Below, piece by piece: positions 56,247 to 64,000 of a stretch of 64,000 bases of DNA. The DNA is from Haplosporangium gracile. Lineage: Eukaryota > Mortierellomycota > Mortierellomycetes > Mortierellales > Mortierellaceae. The notes beneath the pieces were generated by a model. It had not been told where the DNA came from. It saw only the letters and a list, made by a program, of their open reading frames with translations, and ran no database searches. The stretch's first letter is position 1. Each line of letters opens with the position of its first letter. The stretch covers positions 1-64,000 of the forward strand of contig JAAAUF010000015.1 in the NCBI GenBank assembly GCA_015499985.1, given 5' to 3'. A program made the translations under genes and the position numbers.

Positions 56247-57874
56247 TCAGGGGCACGTTCGGTCGGTCGACATGCGCAACTTGCTCTCGACCTTCGGTGA
56301 TGATGCGGAAGTGGATGCGGTGGCTCGCTCGATAGAGGTCCGAACTTGATCGATACTTGCCCGCGACTGTGCACTCTCACTACTACTACCACCACCCATC
56401 ATACCTTTCCTCAGTGTAGACGCGAGATTGGTCGTAGATGTCGATGCGCTCGTAGGCATCGAGAAAAACGGGAGAGGTGGTGGTGGAGAGGAGGGTCTTG
56501 GTGGGATGGGTGATCCGCTACGGGTATGTAACCGGTACTGGTGGAAATAAGGGGTAGAGGGGCTATTGACCGAGAAGAAAGAAGATTTGGGGGTATTTGT
56601 GGTGCGTAGGTACATCAGTTTCTCAGGTTCCTCGTCTTCCTCTGACGCTGGCTCTGGCTCAGGAGACTCGATGACGTAGGGAGAATCCTGATGCGACATG
56701 CTGTTGGTGTTGAAGTTGTCACGGCGCGATTCAGTCGACAGTCGCGATTGCTTGATGGCCGACCACCTGAGCTGCTGTTGCTGGAGTTGTGGCGACTGCT
56801 GTTGTGACTCTGCTTCCTGAGGGTGGAAATTCGGAGGTGGGCACGGAGGTAACAAGGGCAGTCGATCTGTCAACCCTGCTGGTGTCGAAGAAGGAACCAC
56901 CACTGCTCCAGGAGGCTTCTGTTCCTTCTCCTCCCATTCTACCCTGTCGTACCCATACCCATCATAGCCATCGTTATCGTTATTGTCGTCTGCCTCCAAC
57001 TGTGACATCGGTTCTTCATCCTCAACAGCAGCAACATCAGTTGTACCGCGGTATGGTGAAGTAGAAATAACATGGGCGAGAGCAACCTCTTGAACATAAG
57101 TGGGAGCAGGGACGGGGACGGAGAGAAATCTGGGCTCATCCTTGATCTTGATTTCCTCCTCATCATCGTCTTGGACTTCGGCCTTGATCTTTCTGCAATC
57201 CTCGAACACCTCCACCTTGACATTGTCATCTCCACCAGGTAGCAGCAGTGGCGAGTGAAAGTAAAGACCTTGTCCTGAAACAAGTGTTGCTGTCGAGATC
57301 CTGGCCACCGACGACCTTGATGGTGCTGGTCCTCCTGGTGGGAGAGGTGCTGGTCCTCCTGGTGGGAGAGGTGCTAGAGTAGCGTTCACGGGAGTCCTGG
57401 ATCGAGTTGGTAGCGTACCGGTTCTGGAAGGACTGCGAATGCCACCAGCACCAACAATAGTGGTAGCAGTAGGATTAGGGCTGGGTGGCAGCATTGTCGA
57501 TGGTGGTGGGGGCAGTAGACTAGTTCCCCTCCCGTTTTGTGGTTGGTGAAGAAAAGTCGTCAAGTCGTACAAGACATCCTCGATCTTGATGATGGTCGCC
57601 TTTTCGTGCTCAGACTCCAACGAGCTCTCAATACTCTGTCGATCTAGGGGTAGTGGTGTAGGTGAGACGACTACGGGGAACCCGTGCTGAGAAAGGAGTT
57701 CTTCTTTCCCATAAAAGTCGCGTGTGAGTGGATGAGCAGTGGTAGCGCGCGTGTGCTTGTCGTGGAGCTGGTCGAATGATGCACGGACAGTTATAGGTAA
57801 GGATGATGCTGATGAAGGCGATGTGGTGGTCTCTACTGAGCGAAGCGACGACGAGGAATGGAAGCGGCTGTGGA

Positions 57875-57905
<31 letters not shown>

Positions 57906-57915
57906 TTGCTGTTGT

Positions 57916-57957
<42 letters not shown>

Positions 57958-60540
57958 GGGTGGTGATGGACCAGTCGAGGGTGATGATCGCGAGTAGACA
58001 AAATTGTCAATGGCGAAGACGAGAACGAGGCGTGGTGCTGGTTGAGGACTGGTGGTGGCGGTCGGATGTATGCTACCTGAGGCAAACTCGGGTCCTGAGC
58101 AATACTGTCACCACCGTCATTAACGCCGCTAATGCCGTGCCCCTGCTGCTGTTGTTGCTTTTGTCGGACCATGGAATCGACATCATTGTACCCAGTCTTT
58201 TGATCCAAAAACTGCTGCTGTTGCTGTTGACGCAGAGCCCTCCCATATGAAGGTTCAAGTGAATTCGATTGGAGAGTTGAAGAATGGGATCGGACTGGCA
58301 TGGTTCTGGTAGCTTTAACCCTCAGATGAGTCTCTGTAATTTCCTTGTACAGGTTATCGTACTGCTCCAACTCGGTCTTGTCGGGTCGGTACACCAATGC
58401 AGTCTTTGCACTGCCACGACTGCTACGTCGACCCGATGTCGTCTGCACTCCTCCTCCTGCCTCTCCAGTTTGACCATCCTTCTCATCTGATCCAGATCTA
58501 GACCCCTCGATGGACTCGTCATGTTGGTGCAAGTTGAAGTTGCACTCACTCTTCTGAACCGCAAACTGCTTGTAATACGGATCGTTCTGGTCAGGCAAGA
58601 CTCCCGAATCCGGTCGGTAGATTGAAAATTGCTCTACGGTCGAAGATGTCTCCGTCTGACTGGCATCCGTCGCGAACCCATAGTGAGCAGGCCAATTCTC
58701 GGGTCCATCGCTGACAGCGTGCATCATCATCGGCACATGAGGTGGAGTTTCGTAATAGTTTTGACTTTGCAATGGGTGGAGATGTTGGTTATGGCTCTGG
58801 TGTTGGGAACTGGACCCTGTTGGGGGCTGTGAAAGCCACGCCGACTGCTGATGCTGTTGTTGCTGTTGCAAGGTCTGTTGGTGCTGCTGTTGCTCGCGGT
58901 AGTAACGAGCAATCTGAGCGGCCTTGGACAATGGTGGTCCTCCTCCTGGAAGGCTACGGTTGTACATGACAGGCGATCCTTCTGAATGTGCCGACGCCAG
59001 AGATTGCTTCCTGTTGGGAGCCTCATGGAATCGCTGAGGAGGCAAATGATATGTCTGCACGTGGTGCTGGCTGGTTCCGTGATGGCCCATCCCTGCTGCA
59101 CATCCACCATTGCTGAGAGACCGTCGGGCGTCATTGTATGCTGATGTGTTGGCGAACGGTGGGCTCTCGTGGTATGCGTACTGGTTGTGCTGAGGATTGT
59201 AAGGGTGTGAAGCGTAGTGATGTTGTTGGCGATACTGATGGTGGGGGTTACTATGATGAGGGTGGTATGGATACTGGTCGATATGTTGAGATCGTTGCTG
59301 CTGCTGTGACGTACGAGCCTTGGACGGTAACCGGATATCCTCATGAGCATTGGCGAGGATCACATCAATATCTGGTAGAGTCGGTTTTGGACGTCTTGGA
59401 GTCGATCCTCCGAAACTGGGTGCCTTCTCCGAAATAAGTCTTCCACCTCTTCTGAATCCACCACTGCTTGCGCCAACACCAGTACCATCATCACCGCCAC
59501 CGTCGCCACCGCCGCCATTACTACCTCCACGTCCAAAGCTCTCAATGTATCGTTTATCCTCGAGCTCCTGTTGTCTCATGGTACGTTTAGCACGCTCCTT
59601 GGTCGTCTTTTTGATAATGTTGTCAATCCGTTTATCCATCTTATGGCAGACATATTCCTTGAGGTTGCCCTGGACCTTGGCAACTAATGGAATCCAGAGG
59701 ATGATAGCAACTAGAGTTGCCAATCCCGAAAAGATGAACATCAAGGAAGTAAAGACCATGACGCAGAAGGTGAACTTGTCGGTGAGCTTTAGGCTGGGCA
59801 GGATCTGGGAGACTTCATCCAGATGGTCAAAATCGAAACCGAGGGCCTTCATGAAGGCAACCAGGGTCATGATGTTGATGACCGCTCTTGGTGCCTGGAC
59901 CACTAGGTGCTTCCATCCTATTGTTGACAACCAATGTGAGTGTTGATTATAAGAATTATATTTTTCTTTTATCTTTACAACTCCCCTCTTCGTGTATTTT
60001 TTACTTTTTTTTGCCGTCGTTGGTTGTTTCTTTCACATCCTTCACCAAAGAAATAAAAGGGAGGGGTTAAATACCTTTGAGTTGGAAAAAGACAAAAAAC
60101 GACAACTTGTCGTGCAGCTTGCTCGAATTACGGATCTTCTCGATAAAACAAAAGTAGTCAAACTTCCGCAAACAATAAAACCCCGAGACAATAGTATTCG
60201 ACACTGCATACGAGATATCCTCGCTCTTTATGACCTTGTTGGCCTTGCGAAAATCCATCGCCAACAACAAGAACGACAAGAGGATACACCCCGTGAAAAT
60301 CCACCGAGCAATCGAGACCTCAATAGCAGGCTTGATCTCGGAGGTCCAAGCACCAGAGATGATGAGGATAGTGCATGTCCAGACATCACCACAGAGGACC
60401 AAGATCGCCTTGAAGAACATGATCCAGACCCACATATACCGGATCCGAGTCCAGGGTGAGTTGGAGTGAAAGTCAGCGATGTTGATGAACTCGAACTTGT
60501 AGGAGGGAACGATCTCTGTCTTCCATTTTGGCGGTGGCAT
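56247..60540 (-). CDS. KCH1: Kch1-family membrane protein (low-affinity K+ influx) with a giant disordered tail
   Basis: Two exons on the minus strand, 60540-60075 and 59917-56247; 1378 residues. The first 290 residues match the fungal Kch1/Prm6 family: MPPPKWKTEIVPSYKFEFIN, a first membrane pair (YMWVWIMFFKAILVLCGDVW; WIFTGCILLSFLLLAMDF), the signature KLSFFVFFQLKG, APRAVINIMTLVAF, a long membrane segment (MFIFSGLATLVAIILWIPLV) and KEYVCHKMDKRID. The intron falls right after QLKG. Yeast Kch1 lets K+ in during pheromone response and activates Ca2+ influx at the plasma membrane. The remaining ~1090 residues are Gln/His/Ser/Pro-rich, with a poly-Gln run of about 31 (809-840), a duplicated 24-nt unit coding PLPPGGPA, and acidic patches. 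Family assignment is strong for the N-terminal part; transport is inferred. Confidence 0.88.
57862..57958 (-). repeat. Coding (CAA/CAG)n poly-Gln tract in the Kch1-like gene
   Basis: About 31 consecutive Gln codons, mostly CAA with interspersed CAG, in the cytosolic tail. Mixed codons suggest it is older and more stable than a pure microsatellite. Confidence 0.9.
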
Positions 60541-61952
60541 AGTGGTAGTTGTTGGTGAGATGGAACGAGAAGGAGGGTATAGGGTGCGAAAAAAAAGAGA
60601 AGGGATGGACAGCGCGTCACTTTCAGGAAGGTTGAGAGCCGTTGGAGAAGGATTATGGCGGAGAGAAGGGAAAGGAAACGCAGAATGATGATGTAGGTGG
60701 TACAAGAGCAAAATTATTTGGCTATGCTGGAGTGAGGAGCAGCATGAAGGAAAAAGAAGAGATTGCAGTGAATCGGGAATGAAGAGGAGGGGAATGAAGG
60801 AGAGGCGGAAGGAGGAGGGGGAGGGGAAGGGAGAAGGGTGGGTGGAGTGAAGAGAAGGCGGAAAAGAAAGGAAAGCAAGGAAAAGAAGAAGAAAAAGAAG
60901 AAGAAGTAAAGAAAGAGAGGGAAGAGGGGGGGAAGATCGATTGTCGATTGATTTTTTGCGGCCATAGGCTGATGAGTGATGGATGATGTCTGATGGGATG
61001 GAATTCAGAAATGAAATCCGACTCCGGTCGTCATCCTTTGTCGTTTGATCGTTGGTCTTTACAGACTATCTTGGTGCTACTAATCAATCTCTAAGCTATT
61101 TCTCTCTTTCTCCTGCTCTTCGCACTCACATTCAATTCACCTTCGCTCTTTCATGCTACATGTAACTCTCAGCGTGTCACTTCTCACTCCTTTGACATTT
61201 TCTTTTGTTACTTTTGCAAGGAATGGACTTGTGCCTGAAAAGAAAACAAAGAGTGCAATAAAAGGAGAATGATTTGGCCATCAGCCAGGATTGGTCCCTT
61301 CTTACAGCAACGGCCGTTTCTTTCTGTTTGCTGCCCCTCAAAAAACAAATTCATATCTGAATCCTGCCGAACCAGAATCCTCCACCGTTTTCGGTCTCAG
61401 CACCACCTTTGGCCCATTTTCACTCGCTGCCTTTCTAGTGCCTGGAAAGTGAAAAGTAACGCTTGCTTATGCAAACAAAAAAGAGGGGGCCAGGCGAGGC
61501 AGAGAAGGAGCAGCACAGGCTTTCAGAATCCAATTGAAAATGAATGAAGGAATAGCCAGACAGTTAGCGGGAAGACGAGTCCAGCTCAATTAGCGGATCG
61601 GCAACAGCATCATCGCCCAAAGAAAGTATATCTAGATGGTCGATCAGTCCCTGACCCTCTTTGGCTTCCTTTTTCTCGTTCTTCCACAGCCTTTTCTGTG
61701 ATCACAAAAAAGAGTCTCACAGATCCTGAACTAACAAACTGTACCCATTTATTACAGTCTTGCTCTCCAGACGGGCGCTGCGCTGCCCCATACCATCGCT
61801 TACAGCGCCAAAGGCCCATCAATTCTTCAATGCTCGCGGAATCGGATCATGGTTGCCGATCAAAGACTCATGGTATTCCTGCGGTAATTGCTGTATAAAA
61901 AAAATGCGATGTATATTGTAGAAAGTTGGGTGTTCCTGAAAAGAAAAGGCAT
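60541..61952. other. Kch1-like gene promoter and mS41 3' flank
   Basis: 1.4 kb. A long purine-rich tract on the plus strand (about 60750-60935) makes a pyrimidine tract for the minus-strand Kch1-like leader. Beyond 61000 no element or frame is recognised; a 92-codon frame at 61269 has no family resemblance. Confidence 0.4.
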
Positions 61953-62626
61953 CTACTTGGTCTTCTTCTTAACGGGCTTGGTAGGGATAACATATGGGTC
62001 GACTCCCTGGCTATAGGTTTCAAAAAAGCAGCACTATGTTAGCCACCATAGTTGCCAAAAGGTGCAGTTCAGCGATCAATTGCAGTATCAAAAGGCCCAA
62101 TACCGCGAGAAAAGGACAAGCAAAAGAGATTATTTACCGGTACTTTTCCGTCCAGTTCAAAATCCAGCGTCTCTGCTTGACAGACAGGGACATGTCTGCC
62201 TTCATCTCGGCGGGTGTTGCTGTGAAGAGGTGATCCCAGGACTTGAACTTGTCTGCGAGCGAGGCCGAGTTGCGACCGATCTTAGTAAGGAATGCTGATG
62301 GGTCCTGAATATCACCTAATTTTTCCGAGCGGCATAAAGACAAATAAGGTGTCAGATCCATGGCTATTTTTGAGCAATCGAACTCGTACAAGGTCGACTA
62401 TTGCATGTCCTGAGCAGAAAGGCGATGCACGTGCAGTATTCGGCTACAGTGTTGTTGTTTGGTCGCTCCTGTTCCGAAAAGCCGGAAAACTGATCTCGTT
62501 CTGATCCTGTTGTGACTAGATTCTGCCAGTACCTCGTGGTGCGGGGACGGTCTTCTTGGCAGCCCCATGGATGCTGCGGGCACCGATGGGGGCCTTTGCG
62601 AGGCAGCGTGCAATGGTTGAGTTCAT
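61953..62626 (-). CDS. FYV4: Mitochondrial small ribosomal subunit protein mS41 (IGR motif, Fyv4-like)
   Basis: Three exons on the minus strand, 62626-62533, 62315-62138 and 62010-61953; 109 residues. Residues 1-31 are basic and Ala-rich (MNSTIARCLAKAPIGARSIHG), a mitochondrial presequence. Exon 2 holds the IGR domain: DPSAFLTKIGRNSASLADKF, SWDHLFTATPAEMKADMSL and RRWILNWTEKYRQG. The yeast member Fyv4 is mS41 of the mitoribosomal small subunit. The end is Lys-rich (KPVKKKTK). Phases 1 and 2 rebuild Gly and Arg codons. It is divergent from the TPR gene across 252 nt. Confidence 0.93.
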
Positions 62627-62878
62627 CCTATAGGTGTAATGTGTGATGTAGGTAGAATGAAGCACTGCTTCCGTGAATTAGTTAGTCCCCTTTGTGCACC
62701 AAGGCAGCGCCTCGCCCATGTTTGTGGCTTTTTGGACTCTCGAAATGATCGCAGTGGTCACGTGCGATAATCTCACCCATAGGCCTTTATTTTGCCTTAC
62801 ATAAGACTTACACGACTTTCTGTTTTGAAATTCATTATTTACACATCACAACTTACATCACGCAACATCAAACACACA
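62627..62878. promoter_or_regulatory. Divergent promoter of mS41 and the TPR gene, with CACGTG
   Basis: 252 nt between two start codons. TCACGTGCG (CACGTG at 62759-62764) lies almost midway, well placed to serve both genes. CACGTG also lies upstream of eIF1 in this window. Confidence 0.45.
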
Positions 62879-64000
62879 ATGAAAAAGTTTGGAAAAGGCT
62901 CGTCTAGCAAGGATAAGAAAAAGGCGCCCAAGGAGGCCCCTGTCCCTCAAACCTGGGAAGAGTATATGGAAGGTAATTTAATTTTAGCAATTCATTGCCT
63001 CCATCTTTTCCTCGTGAAAAACTATTTCAGAGGCCGAACTTTCTCAACGTAGAGAAAACGTTTTATACGATAAACAATTGACGGTAATTAGCATGAATGT
63101 GCGTTCACAAGTGCATTGTGATCATTCTACCGAGTGTGCGATCTAATGAAGACTTGCATGGCAGAAAAAACAGAGAGCGAGGCAACGAAGCACAAGAACG
63201 TGGCTGCAGCAACTGCGTCACACGGGTGTCATTGGCATGCTATTTTTTTTATTTTTTTTTTTGGCGGGAACCCAGTATAGATACAGCAAACCACTGTATC
63301 AGTAGCAGACACATCCATCATTGAGCCCTTATATTATCACTACCAGCTGCTAACCATCGTTATTCTGTCTTTGCCCCACTTCTTTTTATATATGATAGAG
63401 GGCGTTCTTCTAGAGGAGAAAGGTAGGGCAAAATGCATCCTTACACTCCTCCCCCTATTTTTGCCTTAGTTATGCAAACCATCTTGCTCCCACCTCCTGC
63501 ATTTCCTTGCTACGATCGTGGCTCTTCTCTCGATTTTTGGTCACACGACTTACTCTCTCTCCATTATGACGTCTTAGGCGAGCGTTATGCTACCGGCGAC
63601 AAGGCCCGGAGATTTTACGAAAAGGCCGGAGACATGTATAACAAGGCCTGCCAGCTCAACCCCGAAGACTCTGACTGCCTCTACAACTTGTAAGGGGGGC
63701 TTCTTTCTTGAACTGCTGGAATCGCAACAGGATTGATGTTATCCATTGGCATGCTGTACTGATCAACGAACGCTTTTTTGCTCGTGACAACTACTATAGC
63801 GGACGTGTTCTCTACATTTTGGTCGACTTTACTCATGACCCTTGCCAAAAGCTGGCCTTACTCAACGCCTCGATTGAGCGTTTTAGAAGTGCTTTGATCT
63901 ATGATTCCGAGAACCCTGACACACTTTTCAACCTCGGCCAGGCTTTGCAGACACACGCCGATGTGATTCAGGACCACGATGAGGACGACGAGGATGATGA
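62879..64000 (+). CDS. Tetratricopeptide-repeat protein, partial (runs off the window)
   Basis: Four visible exons: 62879-62972, 63399-63422, 63578-63689 and 63800 to beyond 64000. The start MKKFGKGSSSKDKKKAPKEA is very basic. Then EEYMEEGVLLEEKGERYATG leads into TPR helices: DKARRFYEKAGDMYNKACQL, DSDCLYNFGRVLYILVDF and DTLFNLGQALQTHADVI, followed by the beginning of an acidic stretch (DHDEDDEDDD) at the edge. Exon 2 is a 24-nt microexon that codes exactly eight residues' worth in phase 1-1; it restores the first TPR helix. The arrangement resembles fungal TPR chaperones such as Acl4 (dedicated chaperone of ribosomal protein uL4), but I hold this only as a guess. It shares a promoter with mS41. 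Confidence 0.8.

Overview
This window reads as nuclear DNA of an early-diverging filamentous fungus, most likely Mucoromycota and perhaps a Mortierella relative; I infer this and could not test it by search. The signs are short, frequent introns with GTAAGT-like donors and YAG acceptors, fungal-specific families (Sla1, the Kch potassium-transport family), genes missing from budding yeast but kept in many fungi (dynactin p25, PRMT3 with its zinc finger, a VIP36-type lectin), and long Gln/Asn/Ser low-complexity tails. I see no transposon, rRNA, CRISPR array or confident tRNA. I rebuilt 21 gene models with a visible end or start by hand from reading frame and splice sites; together they hold about 67 introns, all GT-AG except one GC-AG intron.

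Layout. 0.7-1.5 kb: last exon of a coiled-coil protein (+). 2.1-3.3 kb: translation initiation factor eIF1 (-). 4.25-4.58 kb: a 70-residue secreted cysteine-rich protein (-), not previously obvious because it is split by an intron. 5.6-6.6 kb: dynactin p25 (-), head-to-head with D-glycerate 3-kinase (+, 6.9-8.0). 8.7-10.5 kb: glyoxalase II (+). 11.0-14.4 kb: Mgm1/OPA1 inner-membrane dynamin (+). 15.0-16.4 kb: exosome Mtr3 (+), tail-to-tail with AMPK gamma/Snf4 (-, 16.6-19.0). 19.4-20.5 kb: WKF-domain nucleolar-type protein (-), divergent from Sla1 (+, 21.5-27.3), which is followed by epsin (+, 28.1-31.4). 31.8-33.9 kb: PRMT3 (+). 34.1-36.7 kb: Lsg1 (-), divergent from Mcm5 (+, 37.3-40.2). 40.7-42.5 kb: VIP36-like lectin (+). 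42.9-44.3 kb: ribonucleotide reductase small subunit (-). 45.2-47.4 kb: RING protein with two upstream Cys-rich modules (-). 47.4-51.9 kb: the one large gene-poor gap. 51.9-55.1 kb: CENP-B-type DNA-binding protein (+). 56.2-60.5 kb: Kch1-like membrane protein with a giant disordered tail (-). 62.0-62.6 kb: mitoribosomal mS41 (-), divergent from a TPR protein (+, 62.9 kb to the window end).

How they fit together. Most genes are housekeeping and unrelated, but three local themes stand out. Sla1 and epsin sit side by side; both are clathrin endocytosis adaptors and both carry many Ark1/Prk1-type phosphorylation motifs. Mcm5 and the ribonucleotide reductase small subunit are S-phase genes and each has an ACGCG-core element upstream. 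eIF1, Lsg1, mS41 and possibly the TPR protein serve ribosomes and translation. The most novel-looking items are the secreted cysteine-rich peptide gene, the CENP-B-type protein without a transposase core, the two-module RING protein, and a 24-nt symmetric microexon in the TPR gene.
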